64,000 bases of DNA from Clostridia bacterium (GTDB lineage Bacteria; Bacillota; Clostridia; Monoglobales; Monoglobaceae). The stretch is from positions 42,011 to 106,010 of the forward strand of contig JAFYXN010000002.1 in assembly GCA_017546145.1 (NCBI GenBank), in the 5' to 3' direction. How positions within the stretch are numbered: position 1 is the first letter of the stretch; each line of letters opens with the position of its first letter. This document shows, in pieces, positions 28,112-38,087 of the stretch. The translations under genes and the position numbers were made by a program. A model generated the notes under the pieces. That model did no database searches. It worked only from the letters and a program-made list of their open reading frames with translations, and was not told where the DNA came from.

Positions 28112-29005
28112 ATGCCAAAAAAAACGAGGATATTGGCAGGCATTTTGATAGTTGCACTCTGCATTCTTAATGCAAATATATATTTTGCAGAAGGTGAGCC
28201 GCAGACAGAGCAGACAACTGCAGTTGAAAGCATTCAGCCTGAAGAAACAGATATAATTATCCCTGTGCTTATGTACCACAATATTGCTGAAAACTATTCT
28301 GCATCAACCGATGGCGCAAATATCACGCCCAAGCGTTTTGAAGAACAGATGACAGGCATTTTGGAGCGTGGATACACTCCTATATTTGTGGCGGACTACT
28401 ACAACAGTGTTGAACGCGGAAAACCGCTTCCCGAAAATCCCATCATAGTGACTTTTGATGACGGTTATTTAAGCAATTATAAAATTGCGTTTCCGATACT
28501 TAAAAAACTGAATATTCCTGCAACAATATTTATAGTTACATCGACAGTGGGAGCAACTGCAGAAAGCGGCAGAGTTGGGACTTCGCATTTTACATGGGAG
28601 CAGGCAAAGGAAATGCAGCAAAGCGGGATTATAGACATACATTCGCACTCGCATACCCACCGTGATATGACCTCGCTTTCACCGGCACAGCTTCAGGAAG
28701 AGCTAAGACTTTCAAGATACCTGATAGAGAAAAACTTAGGCAAAAACTGTTATGTATTTTCGTATCCTTTTGGCAAATATAATGAGACTACTTCGCGTCT
28801 TGCACGCATGGCAGGCTATCGCATGCAGATTTTGGTAAACTATGCCGAAAGCGGTCAGGACTACCTTGCAAACAATACAAAGTCCGGAATTGAGCATTTT
28901 ACAAGGCTTACAGTTACCGGAAGCCAGACAACCGAGGACCTTTTTAAGATGATAGACACTGCTGTTGAAAATACAAAAAAATTAGATAGCAGTATTTCAC
29001 AATAA
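28112..29005 (+). CDS. Polysaccharide deacetylase family protein
   Basis: An exported NodB-fold enzyme of 297 residues. After a signal peptide or anchor (residues 4-28) come the metal-dependent deacetylase motifs: IIVTFDDGYLSNY (catalytic and metal aspartates), HSHSHTHRDM (the H-X3-H zinc site), and YVFSYPFGKYNE. Likely substrates are N-acetylated sugars of peptidoglycan or a wall polymer. ATG 28112 is chosen over GTG 28103 because AAAGGGAG needs the longer spacing. Confidence 0.9.
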   Translation: MPKKTRILAGILIVALCILNANIYFAEGEPQTEQTTAVESIQPEETDIIIPVLMYHNIAENYSASTDGANITPKRFEEQMTGILERGYTPIFVADYYNSVERGKPLPENPIIVTFDDGYLSNYKIAFPILKKLNIPATIFIVTSTVGATAESGRVGTSHFTWEQAKEMQQSGIIDIHSHSHTHRDMTSLSPAQLQEELRLSRYLIEKNLGKNCYVFSYPFGKYNETTSRLARMAGYRMQILVNYAESGQDYLANNTKSGIEHFTRLTVTGSQTTEDLFKMIDTAVENTKKLDSSISQ

Positions 29006-29043
29006 ACAGCTTTAAGGTTTGCGAAATTTTTAACAAAAAACAC

Positions 29044-29072
29044 TTGATAATTTTGCCTAAATAGGTTAAAAT
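29044..29072 (+). promoter_or_regulatory. Promoter of pgk
   Basis: TTGATA (29044-29049), a 17-base spacer and TAAAAT (29067-29072) lie about 50 bases before the pgk start. Confidence 0.6.
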
Positions 29073-29124
29073 ATAATTTGTGAAATTAATTAAACTTTAA
29101 GATAAATATTTGGAGGGGTTAAAA

Positions 29125-30315
29125 ATGAACAAAAAAACAGTTGATGATATTTGCCCAAAGGGCAAGCGCGTGCTTGTGCGTTGTGACTTCAATGTTCCGA
29201 TTAAGGACGGCAAAATCACAGACGAAACACGTATTGTAGGTGCACTTCCCACAATTAAAAAGCTTATTGAAGATGGTGCAAAGGTTATTCTTTGCTCACA
29301 CATGGGCAAACCCAAGGGCGAACCCAAGCCTGAGCTTTCACTTGCTCCCGTTGCAGAGCGTCTTAGTGCACACCTCGGCAAGGAAGTTATTTTTGCGGCT
29401 GACGACAACGTAGTTGGCGAAAACGCAAAGGCTGCAGTTGCTAACATGAACGACGGCGATGTTGTTCTTCTTGAAAACACAAGATACAGAGCAGAAGAAA
29501 CAAAGAACATTGACGCATTCAGCGAAGAGCTTGCATCACTTGCTGATATTTTTGTAAACGATGCTTTCGGTACAGCACACCGTGCACACTGCTCAAATGT
29601 AGGCGTTACAAAGTATATCGAAACATCTGTTGGCGGATACCTTATCAATAAGGAAATCGAGTACCTCGGCAATGCTGTTAACAATCCGGTAAGACCTCTT
29701 GTTGCTGTTCTTGGCGGCTCAAAGGTTTCATCAAAGATTTCTGTAATCAACAATCTTTTAGAAAAGGTTGATACACTTATCATAGGCGGAGGTATGGCAT
29801 ACACATTTATGAATGCCCTCGGCGAAGAGGTAGGCGACTCACTTCTTGAAGCAGACTACCTTGACTATGCAAAAGAAATGATGGCAAAGGCAGAGGAAAA
29901 GGGTGTAAAGCTCCTTATCCCTGTTGATACAGTAGTTGCAAAGGATTTTGACAACGATGCTGAAAGCAAGACAGTTGCACGCGGCGGAATTGAAAAGGGC
30001 TGGCAGGGTCTTGACATCGGCGAAAAGACAATCGAGCTTTACAAGGATGCCCTCAAGGACGCAAAGACAGTTGTTTGGAACGGCCCGATGGGTGTATTTG
30101 AAATGCCCAACTTTGCAAAGGGTACAAATGCAATTGCACTTATGCTTGCTGACCTTGATGCTACTACCATTATCGGCGGCGGCGACAGCGTTGCAGCTGT
30201 AAATCAGGCAGGCCTTGGCGACAAGATGAGCCATATTTCAACAGGCGGCGGTGCGTCACTTGAATTCCTCGAAGGCAAAGACCTTCCCGGTATTGTTGCA
30301 CTTAACGATAAATAA
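29125..30315 (+). CDS. pgk: Phosphoglycerate kinase
   Basis: Glycolysis: 1,3-bisphosphoglycerate + ADP to 3-phosphoglycerate + ATP. The 396 residues have [12 protein letters not shown] near the N-terminus, the substrate-arginine region, [26 protein letters not shown] and the nucleotide loop [10 protein letters not shown]. The ATG at 29125 follows TGGAGGGG; the TTG at 29110 lies before it. First gene of a pgk-tpiA-gpmI set; the usual gap and eno neighbours are absent. Confidence 0.97.
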   Translation: MNKKTVDDICPKGKRVLVRCDFNVPIKDGKITDETRIVGALPTIKKLIEDGAKVILCSHMGKPKGEPKPELSLAPVAERLSAHLGKEVIFAADDNVVGENAKAAVANMNDGDVVLLENTRYRAEETKNIDAFSEELASLADIFVNDAFGTAHRAHCSNVGVTKYIETSVGGYLINKEIEYLGNAVNNPVRPLVAVLGGSKVSSKISVINNLLEKVDTLIIGGGMAYTFMNALGEEVGDSLLEADYLDYAKEMMAKAEEKGVKLLIPVDTVVAKDFDNDAESKTVARGGIEKGWQGLDIGEKTIELYKDALKDAKTVVWNGPMGVFEMPNFAKGTNAIALMLADLDATTIIGGGDSVAAVNQAGLGDKMSHISTGGGASLEFLEGKDLPGIVALNDK

Positions 30316-30333
30316 GAATAGGAGAATTTTAAA

Positions 30334-31086
30334 ATGGGTAAGTATATAATTGCAGGCAACTGGAAGATGAACAAGTTGCCCAGCGAAACTTATGATTTTG
30401 TTAAAGAAGTTGCGGCTGCAACCGAAGGCGCAAAGTGCGAAGTGGTTTGCTGCACACCTTATGTTTGCCTTGCAGAGGCTGTGAAGGCTGCAAAGGACAC
30501 TCATGTAAAAATTGGTGCTGAAAACCTTCACTTTGAGGACAAAGGCGCATTCACAGGCGAGGTAAGTGCAGATATGCTTCTTGACCTTGGTGTGGATTAT
30601 GTTATTATCGGTCACTCTGAAAGAAGACAGTACTTCGCAGAAACCGATGAAACAGTAAACCTTAAAACCAAAAAGGCTCTCGAAAAGGGTCTTATCCCCA
30701 TCGTTTGCGTTGGCGAAAGCCTTGAAGAAAGGGAAGCCGGTATCACAATGGACCTCATTGCAATTCAGGTTAAAAAGGCTTTTGCAGGTATTTCTGCTGA
30801 AGACGCAAAGAAGGTTGTTATTGCATACGAGCCTATTTGGGCAATCGGTACAGGCAAAACTGCAACGGCTGAACAGGCACAGGAGGTTTGCGAAGGTATC
30901 AGAAAGATTTTTGCAGAGCTTTATTGTGACAAGTGTGCAGCTGAGGTTACAATCCAGTACGGCGGCAGCATGAACGCAGGAAATGCAGCAGAGCTTCTTG
31001 CAAAGAACGATATTGACGGTGGTCTTATCGGCGGTGCAAGCCTTAAGAGTGCTGACTTTGCTGTAATTGTAAAAGCAGCACAGTAA
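30334..31086 (+). CDS. tpiA: Triose-phosphate isomerase
   Basis: Interconverts dihydroxyacetone phosphate and glyceraldehyde 3-phosphate. The 250 residues have [11 protein letters not shown] (catalytic Asn/Lys), [12 protein letters not shown] (catalytic His), [14 protein letters not shown] (catalytic Glu and the flexible phosphate loop) and [12 protein letters not shown]. It follows pgk by 18 bases and is closed by a strong terminator. Confidence 0.97.
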   Translation: MGKYIIAGNWKMNKLPSETYDFVKEVAAATEGAKCEVVCCTPYVCLAEAVKAAKDTHVKIGAENLHFEDKGAFTGEVSADMLLDLGVDYVIIGHSERRQYFAETDETVNLKTKKALEKGLIPIVCVGESLEEREAGITMDLIAIQVKKAFAGISAEDAKKVVIAYEPIWAIGTGKTATAEQAQEVCEGIRKIFAELYCDKCAAEVTIQYGGSMNAGNAAELLAKNDIDGGLIGGASLKSADFAVIVKAAQ

Positions 31087-31100
31087 TTATAAAATTCAGA

Positions 31101-31130
31101 ACAAGGGCGAATATCATTCGCCCTTGTTTT
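31101..31130 (+). terminator. Terminator after tpiA
   Basis: ACAAGGGCGAAT pairs with ATTCGCCCTTGT around a 3-base loop, followed by TTTT. It may be read through in part to gpmI. Confidence 0.85.
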
Positions 31131-31180
31131 AAGTCTGACAATTTAGAAGACTTAATTTACTTTAAGAAAGGACAAGCATT

Positions 31181-32716
31181 ATGAGTAAAAAACCCTATGC
31201 ACTTATAATAATGGACGGCTACGGTGTAAACGAGCGTCACGAAGGCAATGCAATTTACACCGCCAAAACCCCCAATATGGATAAATACCTCAAGGAGTAC
31301 CCAAACGCAATTGTTCACGCATCAGGCATGGATGTTGGCCTTCCTGAAGGTCAGATGGGCAACTCTGAGGTTGGTCACACCAATATTGGTGCAGGCCGTA
31401 TCGTTTATCAGGAGCTTACCAGAATTACAAAATCTATCGAAGACGGTGACTTTTTTGAAAACGAGGCTCTTTGCAAAGCAGTTGAAAACTGCAAAAAGAA
31501 CGACAGTGCCCTGCATTTAATGGGTCTTCTTTCGGACGGCGGTGTTCACAGCCATATCAGACACCTTTATGGCTTGCTTGAAATGGCAAAAAAGAACGGT
31601 CTTGAAAAGGTTTATGTTCACTGCTTTATGGACGGCAGAGATGTGTCACCTACTTCGGGTGCTGACTTTGCAGAAGGTCTGGTTGAAAAAATCCGCAACA
31701 TTGGTGTCGGCAAGATTGCATCTGTTATGGGCAGATACTATGCTATGGACCGTGATAACCGTTGGGAACGTGTAGAACAGGCTTATAAAGCTATGGTTTT
31801 GGGCGAAGGAAACAAGGATACCTCTGCTGTAAACGCAATTAAAAAGTCATACAATGACGGCGTAACAGATGAGTTTGTTGTTCCTACAGTTATAACAGAC
31901 GAAGACGGAGCACCTCTTGGTAAAATCTCAGAGAACGACTCGGTTGTATTCTTTAACTTCAGACCCGACAGAGCAAGAGAAATTTCAAGAACAATAGTTG
32001 ATAAAGAGTTTGAAGGCTTTAGCCGCAATTTCTTCAGCACATACTTTGTTTGCATGACACAGTATGATGCTTCAATGCCAAACGTGGATGTAGCATTTAA
32101 ACCCCAGACATTGGTTAATACCTTTGGCGAGTATATCAGCCGCAAAGGTCTTCGTCAGCTCAGAATTGCTGAAACAGAGAAGTATGCACACGTTACATTC
32201 TTCTTCAACGGCGGCGTTGAGTCTGTCTATGACGGCGAGGACAGAGCGCTTATCAATTCACCCAAAGTTGCAACATACGACCTTCAGCCTGAAATGAGTG
32301 CTTATGAGGTGTGTGACGAGGTTGTAAAACGAATAGAATGCGGTGAATATGACGTGATAGTTCTTAATTTTGCAAACTGCGATATGGTTGGTCATACAGG
32401 TGTGTTTGATGCAGCGGTTAAGGCGGTTGAAACTGTTGACGAATGCCTTGGCAAAACTGTTGATGCTATAACAAAGATGGGCGGAGTTGCACTTATTACT
32501 GCTGACCACGGCAATGCAGACCAAATGCTTGACTACGATACAAATGATGTGTTCACAGCACATACAACAAACGTTGTTCCGTTGGTTATGATTGGCGAAG
32601 AAAGCGGCGCAAAGCTCAAGAACGGTCGCTTGGCTGACCTTGCACCAACACTTCTTGACCTCATGGGTCTTGAAAAGCCTGAAGAAATGTCAGGTGAAAG
32701 CCTGTTGGTTAAATAA
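31181..32716 (+). CDS. gpmI: 2,3-bisphosphoglycerate-independent phosphoglycerate mutase
   Basis: Mn2+-dependent enzyme converting 3- to 2-phosphoglycerate. The 511 residues belong to the alkaline-phosphatase superfamily: IIMDGYGVNER (metal Asp), the nucleophile serine in GQMGNSEVGHTNIGAGR, the inserted transferase domain (about 80-300), and C-terminal metal ligands in ITADHGNADQML and AHTTNVVPLV. Ribosome site AAAGGACAAG. This form matters in spore formers because its pH dependence controls 3-PGA storage in spores. Confidence 0.97.
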   Translation: MSKKPYALIIMDGYGVNERHEGNAIYTAKTPNMDKYLKEYPNAIVHASGMDVGLPEGQMGNSEVGHTNIGAGRIVYQELTRITKSIEDGDFFENEALCKAVENCKKNDSALHLMGLLSDGGVHSHIRHLYGLLEMAKKNGLEKVYVHCFMDGRDVSPTSGADFAEGLVEKIRNIGVGKIASVMGRYYAMDRDNRWERVEQAYKAMVLGEGNKDTSAVNAIKKSYNDGVTDEFVVPTVITDEDGAPLGKISENDSVVFFNFRPDRAREISRTIVDKEFEGFSRNFFSTYFVCMTQYDASMPNVDVAFKPQTLVNTFGEYISRKGLRQLRIAETEKYAHVTFFFNGGVESVYDGEDRALINSPKVATYDLQPEMSAYEVCDEVVKRIECGEYDVIVLNFANCDMVGHTGVFDAAVKAVETVDECLGKTVDAITKMGGVALITADHGNADQMLDYDTNDVFTAHTTNVVPLVMIGEESGAKLKNGRLADLAPTLLDLMGLEKPEEMSGESLLVK

Positions 32717-32725
32717 ATTATAAAT

Positions 32726-32767
32726 AAACACAAAAACAGCAGCTGTACAGCTGCTGTTTTTGTGTTT
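32726..32767 (+). terminator. Terminator after gpmI
   Basis: A perfect 42-base palindrome with no spacer (arms AAACACAAAAACAGCAGCTGT), the second arm containing TTTTT. It acts on either strand. Confidence 0.85.
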
Positions 32768-32792
32768 GCGTGGCAACAATCGAAGTCTTAGA

Positions 32793-32853
32793 ATAGACTT
32801 CCTATAGCCTATATAGTATCATATATAGCCTACTTTGTCAATAGAAATAGACT
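32793..32853. promoter_or_regulatory. Array of four ATAG(A/C)CT repeats, putative operator
   Basis: ATAGACT (32793-32799), ATAGCCT (32804-32810), ATAGCCT (32825-32831) and ATAGACT (32847-32853) lie in the same direction with starts 11, 21 and 22 bases apart, close to whole turns of the helix. Two copies share the longer word TATAGCCTA. The array lies directly before the gene of a small HTH protein, whose own autoregulation is the simplest reading. TATAAT at 32854-32859 directly abuts the last repeat, without a good -35 box. Confidence 0.45.
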
Positions 32854-32900
32854 ATAATTAATCTATAAAATAATTCAAAGGTTAATTGGGGGTAGGGAAT

Positions 32901-33143
32901 ATGAATACATATATCTCAGTAAAAAATCGAATTTTGACTTTATGTGAGGAAAAACATACTACTATAAACAAATTGGCAACAGACTCAGGTGTTCCGGCAT
33001 CAACAGTTAAAAATATATTATACGGCAAAAGTCAAAATCCGGGGATTATTACACTGAAAAAGTTGTGTGATGGCTTGGGAGTTTCCTTGTTTGATTTCTT
33101 TGATACTGAAGTATTCAGAAACTTAGAGCAGGAAATAAAATAA
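32901..33143 (+). CDS. Small XRE-type helix-turn-helix regulator
   Basis: 80 residues, essentially one lambda-repressor-like HTH domain. Its helices read NRILTLCEEKHTTINKLATDSG, shown in part, VPASTVKNILYGKSQNPGIITLKKLCDGLG (recognition helix around STVKNIL) and VSLFDFFDTE. There is no effector domain. The start at 32901 is preferred (GGGGGT about 7 bases upstream); the frame opens at TTG 32886. It follows an array of phased repeats that may be its operator, and precedes an amidohydrolase gene by 77 bases; a shared transcript is possible. Confidence 0.85.
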   Translation: MNTYISVKNRILTLCEEKHTTINKLATDSGVPASTVKNILYGKSQNPGIITLKKLCDGLGVSLFDFFDTEVFRNLEQEIK

Positions 33144-33220
33144 GGCTTTGGGATTTATATAAGAGAGTTTTTTCTTTTTTTGGGAATAATAATTAAAAAT
33201 AAACTGAAAAGGAATCTAAA

Positions 33221-34825
33221 ATGAAAAAACTCTTTTATAATGGTGAGATTATAACAGCAGATAAAGTTAGCAGTGTGTGTGAGGCAATTTTGATTGAAGA
33301 TGAAAGAATTGTTTATACAGGCAGCACAGAAAAAGCAAAAACCTTAGCCGGAGGAAATGCAGAGGAAACAGACCTTTGCGGCTGTGCAGTTCTGCCCGGA
33401 TTTATTGATTGTCATATACACATGGCGGTGGCAGAGGCAAAATCGGATAAGGAGATTTATCTTACAAAAAGCAACGGAGTAAACAGCATTTCCGATTTGC
33501 TTGAAAGGCTAAATGCTGCGGCAGATGAGCGAAGCAAAGGTGAATGGATAGTCGGCAGCGCCTACAGCCATGAAGAACTTACGGAAAAACGTCATGTTAC
33601 AATAGACGAGCTTGACACCGCAGTGCCGCATAATCCGGTTATACTTGTCCATAAAAGCGGACATTTAAGTGTGTGCAATACTGAGGCGTTCAGGCTTGCA
33701 GAGAAGTCTGGGTTAATGCTTCCGTCTGAGCATACAGCAAGGAACGAAAAAGGCAACCCTACAGGGCTTATAAAGGAAACTGCGCACTTTATGATGCTTG
33801 AAAAGACACCGCTTTTGCCTGATGATGACACTTTGGTAAATGGTATTAAAAGCTTCTCAAAAAAGCTCTTGAGCCAAGGGATTACAAGCGTTCATGATGC
33901 CGGCGGCTATGGAAGTGCCACATACAGAACTCTTCAAAAGGCGGATGAGAGTGGTGCACTGGGATGCCGCACTTATACCATGCTCTGGACACTTTTTGGA
34001 AAGGATGCTCAAAAGAAAAATGCTCAGGTGATGCTTGATTCAGGCTTTTTCAGTGGCTTTGGAAGCAATATGCTTAAAAAGGGGCCTCTTAAAATAATGG
34101 TGGATGGCTCTGCGGTAGGCGGAACGTGCGCAACAACAAAGCCAATACTTCACAGCAAAGAGGTGTTTCCGACCTCGTTTACTCAAACCGAGCTTGACGA
34201 GATATTTGTTGAAGCACACAGGGCAGGCTTTCAGCTTACAGCTCATGCGGCAGGGGATAAGGCAATTGAAATGGTTTTAAATTCGTATGAGAAGGCAATA
34301 AAAATGTATCCGCGCAAAGACCCGCGGCACAGGATTGAACATTGCTTTTTATGTACCGAGAGATTGGCGCAAAGGATAAAACAGCTTGGAGTAATTCCAA
34401 TTCCAAACCCCGGATTTTTGTCGCTGTGGGGCGGCGTTTTTGAAAAGTACTATGGCGACAGATTGGATAGCGTTATTCCGCTGAAACGCTTTGAGGATAT
34501 GGGGATAATAACGCCGTTTGGCTCGGATGCAATGGTAATTGATAAGTATTCGCCGCTTTTTGGAATTGCGGCAGCAATGGAGCGGTGTGACCTGACGAGC
34601 GGTGCGGTGATTGCAAAAGCGCAGCAAATCAGCCTGATGCGCGCAATAAAATGCTATACTATTTTTGGAGCTTATGCGTCATTTGAAGAGGATATAAAAG
34701 GCAGTCTTGAGGCAGGAAAGCTTGCGGATATAGTGATTTTGTCGGACTCCATTTTAGATAAATCCCCGGATGAGATACGCAAAATAAAGGTTAATGCCAC
34801 ATATTCAGGCGGCAGAAAAGTATAA
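33221..34825 (+). CDS. Amidohydrolase family 3 protein (YtcJ-like)
   Basis: A metal-dependent hydrolase of 534 residues in a TIM-barrel fold with a split beta-sandwich domain. It shows the metal motif GFIDCHIHMAVAE (H-X-H), TAHAAGDKAIEMVL, HRIEHCFLCT and the late aspartate in TPFGSDAMVI. The YtcJ group acts on N-acyl or amide bonds, but the substrate is unknown. The ribosome site is AAAAGGAATC. It is followed by a terminator. Confidence 0.88.
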   Translation: MKKLFYNGEIITADKVSSVCEAILIEDERIVYTGSTEKAKTLAGGNAEETDLCGCAVLPGFIDCHIHMAVAEAKSDKEIYLTKSNGVNSISDLLERLNAAADERSKGEWIVGSAYSHEELTEKRHVTIDELDTAVPHNPVILVHKSGHLSVCNTEAFRLAEKSGLMLPSEHTARNEKGNPTGLIKETAHFMMLEKTPLLPDDDTLVNGIKSFSKKLLSQGITSVHDAGGYGSATYRTLQKADESGALGCRTYTMLWTLFGKDAQKKNAQVMLDSGFFSGFGSNMLKKGPLKIMVDGSAVGGTCATTKPILHSKEVFPTSFTQTELDEIFVEAHRAGFQLTAHAAGDKAIEMVLNSYEKAIKMYPRKDPRHRIEHCFLCTERLAQRIKQLGVIPIPNPGFLSLWGGVFEKYYGDRLDSVIPLKRFEDMGIITPFGSDAMVIDKYSPLFGIAAAMERCDLTSGAVIAKAQQISLMRAIKCYTIFGAYASFEEDIKGSLEAGKLADIVILSDSILDKSPDEIRKIKVNATYSGGRKV

Positions 34826-34830
34826 AAATA

Positions 34831-34874
34831 AAAACACGGTTATAATTAAATTTGTTTTATTAACCGTGTTTTTT
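34831..34874 (+). terminator. Terminator after the amidohydrolase
   Basis: AAAACACGGTTA (34831-34842) pairs with TAACCGTGTTTT around an 18-base AT-rich loop, ending in TTTTTT. Confidence 0.8.
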
Positions 34875-34898
34875 GGTACATATTTTTGCTAAAAATCC

Positions 34899-34927
34899 TT
34901 GCAGATTTTGTATAGGTATGATATAAT
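34899..34927 (+). promoter_or_regulatory. Promoter of the yybS-gdpP-rplI-dnaB operon
   Basis: TTGCAG (34899-34904), a 17-base spacer and a perfect TATAAT (34922-34927) about 90 bases before the yybS start. Confidence 0.7.
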
Positions 34928-35014
34928 AACAAAATATACAATGTAAAATGCGAAAAGTGTCGGCTTGTGGCGCTTTGTACCATATATAAAACAGCAGAAT
35001 CTGAGGTCTTTAGT

Positions 35015-35998
35015 ATGAAAAAAGAAAGTACACGCGCTCTGCGTGAAGGGGCAATGATGGTGGCTCTCACCGTTATACTTATGCTCCTTAACAAATATAT
35101 GCCGCTGTTTTCTCTGATAGGGGTTTTTGTTTGCGGCGTTCCTATGGCTGCCCTTGCGGCACGCAACGGCTTTAAGGTTATTATTCCTGCGGTTGTATCG
35201 GTGTTTTTGGTTGCAATTTTGGTTGATGGCGGAGTTATTGCGGCAGTATCAACAATACTGATGTCGGTACTCCCCGGTGCGGTTGCAGGCTATATGATGG
35301 GCAGACACGAGAAGTTTTTTATGACACTTTTTGCAACAAGCCTTGCAGTATGTGTCGGCTGGATATTTGAGCTTGCGGTGCTTGAACTTCTTGTTGGCAG
35401 GGGTGTTGATGAGCTGTTTGCCGAGGTTATGCAGCAAACACAGACAATGCTGAACACCACCTTGGCGGCATTGGGTGACGCGCTGAGCAAAGCCGAGGGT
35501 ATGACCCCCGAAGCTTTTGCCAAAACTTTTATTGATATGCTTGAATTTACAATGCGTCTGTACTTCCCTTCAATTGTGGTTGTAAGCTCAATGTTTTCGG
35601 GATATATAATAATCCGTATCTCAGGATTTATTATAAAAAGAACAAAGCTTGCAGACGTCAACGTATTGCCGTTTTCGCATCTGCGTGCGCCGGGAAGTGT
35701 TGCATTTGTTGCGGTAGTATCATATTTTATCGCAATGCTTTCAGACACATCAAGCATTTTCGGGTCAGTTCTTGCAAATGTGGTTTTTATATTGTATATG
35801 ATTTTGGGTATTTGCGGACTGTCATTTATTGATTTCAGACTGAAAAATTCGATAAAGGCATCAGTACTCAGGTTTTTGATATATGCAGCAGTGTTGCTTT
35901 TTGGCGGAATATTTATGGGAATTATTTCAAATATATTAATTATAATCGGAATCTTGGACAGCAGCCGCGATTTCCGTAAAATAGGAATCAGTGAGTAG
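35015..35998 (+). CDS. yybS: YybS-family membrane protein (DUF2232)
   Basis: 327 residues with about eight hydrophobic helices (e.g. MVALTVILMLLNKYMPLFSL, VIIPAVVSVFLVAILVDGGV, FIYAAVLLFGGIF-like near the end). It matches the YybS/DUF2232 family by topology and by its conserved place directly before gdpP, rplI and dnaB. The function is unsettled; the fold recalls S components of vitamin transporters. The start at 35015 follows GAGGTC; the frame opens 48 bases earlier. Confidence 0.82.
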   Translation: MKKESTRALREGAMMVALTVILMLLNKYMPLFSLIGVFVCGVPMAALAARNGFKVIIPAVVSVFLVAILVDGGVIAAVSTILMSVLPGAVAGYMMGRHEKFFMTLFATSLAVCVGWIFELAVLELLVGRGVDELFAEVMQQTQTMLNTTLAALGDALSKAEGMTPEAFAKTFIDMLEFTMRLYFPSIVVVSSMFSGYIIIRISGFIIKRTKLADVNVLPFSHLRAPGSVAFVAVVSYFIAMLSDTSSIFGSVLANVVFILYMILGICGLSFIDFRLKNSIKASVLRFLIYAAVLLFGGIFMGIISNILIIIGILDSSRDFRKIGISE

Positions 35999-36033
35999 CC
36001 TTTGATTAAGGCTTTGCTGCTTGGAGGTTAAAA

Positions 36034-38049
36034 ATGAAAATTGATAATTCATCTGCAAACGGTTTTTTTAATACAAAACGAAGATACTTAAAGCTTACTG
36101 TCTATGCAGTGGCGCTTCTTACTCTTGGACTTGTACTTCTGGCAAAAAAACGGCCTGAGGCTGTATGGGAGCTTGCAATCACGGCTGCAGTAATGGTTTA
36201 TGAGTTTTATCATATCAAAAAAAGCCAAAAAGAGTTTGTGGGATATATAGAGAATTTGGATTTTTGTCTTAACGACAACTCCAGAGGAACACTTTTCAAT
36301 TACCCTGCACCGCTTGTTGTGACAAACATATCGGGTGAGATAACCTGGTATAATGAAAATTTCCGCAAGGCAGTTGACAAAAGTGACCTTTTTGGAACAC
36401 AAATACGTGAGCTTGTTCCTGAAATTCAGATAAGTAAGTTTACCAACACAGAGGAAAACACCCATATTAAGCTGGAAATAGGTGAAAATCACTATGAGGT
36501 ATGGGGAAATGTTGCTCACGCCAACAGTGGCAGGACAAACGGCAGAAGCGACCTTGTGGTGCTGTATTTCATAGACAAAACCGAAGAAGTTCATGCAATC
36601 AGGTTCCGTGAGGACGAAAGAATGATAGAGTGCATTGTCATAATTGACAATTATGACGAGGTTCTTAAAGAAACGGCAGACTCAAATCACGGTGCTCTTT
36701 TGGGCGAGATTGAGCAAAAGATTAATGCATGGGTTACCTTGGGCAACGGAATACTCAGAAAATACGAGAGAGACAAGTTTATTGCATTTTTCAGCAACAA
36801 GGATTTTGAAAAGATAATGGATAACAAGTTTGCGGTTTTAGACGAAGTCAGAGCGATAAACTTTGAAAACAAAATCCCTGTTACACTTAGTATCGGCGTT
36901 GGAAAATCGGGCGCAGATGTTGCAGAAAGTGACAAGTTTGCACGTCTTGCAATTGATATGGCACTAGGCCGAGGCGGTGACCAGGTGGTTATCCGCGACG
37001 GTGATAACTTTACCTTCTTTGGCGCAAAAACCCGTGAGGTTGAAAAACGCACCAAGGTTAAGGCGAGGGTTGTGGCACACGCGCTGCGTGAGCTTGTTGA
37101 CCATTCGGGCAAGGTGTTTATAATGGGACACGCAAGCTCGGATATGGACAGCATCGGTGCTTCAATAGGTCTTTTCAAGGCGGTAAAAAGCCGCGGTAAG
37201 GACGCATATATTATTGCAAACAGCCAAAACAGCAACGCAAAGCTGCTTATTGATGAATTTTCGCAGATGGACGAGTATGAGGATGCATTTATAACCTCCG
37301 AGCAGGCTCTTAATTTGTTTAATGCAGAGTCGTTGGTTATTGTAGTAGATGTACACAGACCCGGAATGGTTGAATGTCCCGAACTTCTGCAGCATGCAAA
37401 GGAAGTTGTGCTTATCGACCATCACCGCAGAAGTGAAGACTTTATAGAAAATGCTGTGCTGGTATATCACGAGCCGTACGCTTCGTCAACCTGCGAGATG
37501 ATAACAGAGATTCTTCAGTACATTCAGGACGGTCAAAGACTTACCAAGCAAGAGGCAGAGGCGCTTTATGCAGGTATATTTATGGATACCAAGGGCTTTA
37601 CCTTTAAGGCAGGCGTCAGAACCTTTGAGGCGGCATCGTACCTAAGGCGCATGGGGGTTGATACAGTAAGTGTCCGCAGACTGTTTAAGACCGACCTGCA
37701 AAATTATATTGCAAGAGCAGATATAATAAAAAGTGCAACGGTTTACCGCGAAAATATAGCTTTTTCGTATCTGTATGAGGAGTGCCCCAATATGGCGGTT
37801 ACAGTAGCACAGGCGGCAGATGAGCTTTTGGATATTTCAGGCATAGAAGCGTCATTTGTTCTTGCAAAAAGCGGAAATCGTGTGGTAATCAGCGGCAGGT
37901 CACTTGAAAGTGTCAACGTTCAGGTTATTTTGGAAAAGCTGGGCGGCGGCGGTCATATTACCATTGCGGGCGCACAGCTTGATGACGTGTCTGTTGAAGA
38001 AGCCGATGAGATGCTGAAAAATGCAGTTGATGAGGTTTTAAATCAGTAA
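36034..38049 (+). CDS. gdpP: Cyclic-di-AMP phosphodiesterase GdpP
   Basis: Degrades the second messenger c-di-AMP, which controls potassium, osmolytes and wall stress. The 671 residues show two membrane helices (about 20-60), a PAS-like domain (about 80-160), a degenerate GGDEF domain (about 170-310) and DHH-DHHA1 phosphodiesterase domains: VFIMGHASSDMDSIGASIG (D-X-D), VVDVHRPGMVEC, VVLIDHHRRSEDF, and C-terminal GGGGHITIAGAQL. The diadenylate cyclase is not in the window. Confidence 0.96.
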   Translation: MKIDNSSANGFFNTKRRYLKLTVYAVALLTLGLVLLAKKRPEAVWELAITAAVMVYEFYHIKKSQKEFVGYIENLDFCLNDNSRGTLFNYPAPLVVTNISGEITWYNENFRKAVDKSDLFGTQIRELVPEIQISKFTNTEENTHIKLEIGENHYEVWGNVAHANSGRTNGRSDLVVLYFIDKTEEVHAIRFREDERMIECIVIIDNYDEVLKETADSNHGALLGEIEQKINAWVTLGNGILRKYERDKFIAFFSNKDFEKIMDNKFAVLDEVRAINFENKIPVTLSIGVGKSGADVAESDKFARLAIDMALGRGGDQVVIRDGDNFTFFGAKTREVEKRTKVKARVVAHALRELVDHSGKVFIMGHASSDMDSIGASIGLFKAVKSRGKDAYIIANSQNSNAKLLIDEFSQMDEYEDAFITSEQALNLFNAESLVIVVDVHRPGMVECPELLQHAKEVVLIDHHRRSEDFIENAVLVYHEPYASSTCEMITEILQYIQDGQRLTKQEAEALYAGIFMDTKGFTFKAGVRTFEAASYLRRMGVDTVSVRRLFKTDLQNYIARADIIKSATVYRENIAFSYLYEECPNMAVTVAQAADELLDISGIEASFVLAKSGNRVVISGRSLESVNVQVILEKLGGGGHITIAGAQLDDVSVEEADEMLKNAVDEVLNQ

Positions 38050-38087
38050 TCAAACAGAAAATAAACAGCCGAAAGGAATGATTAAAT

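Noticed and set aside
32726..32767. 42-base perfect palindrome as a mobile-element end or origin
   Set aside because: Its position right after gpmI and the T run in its second arm fit a terminator.
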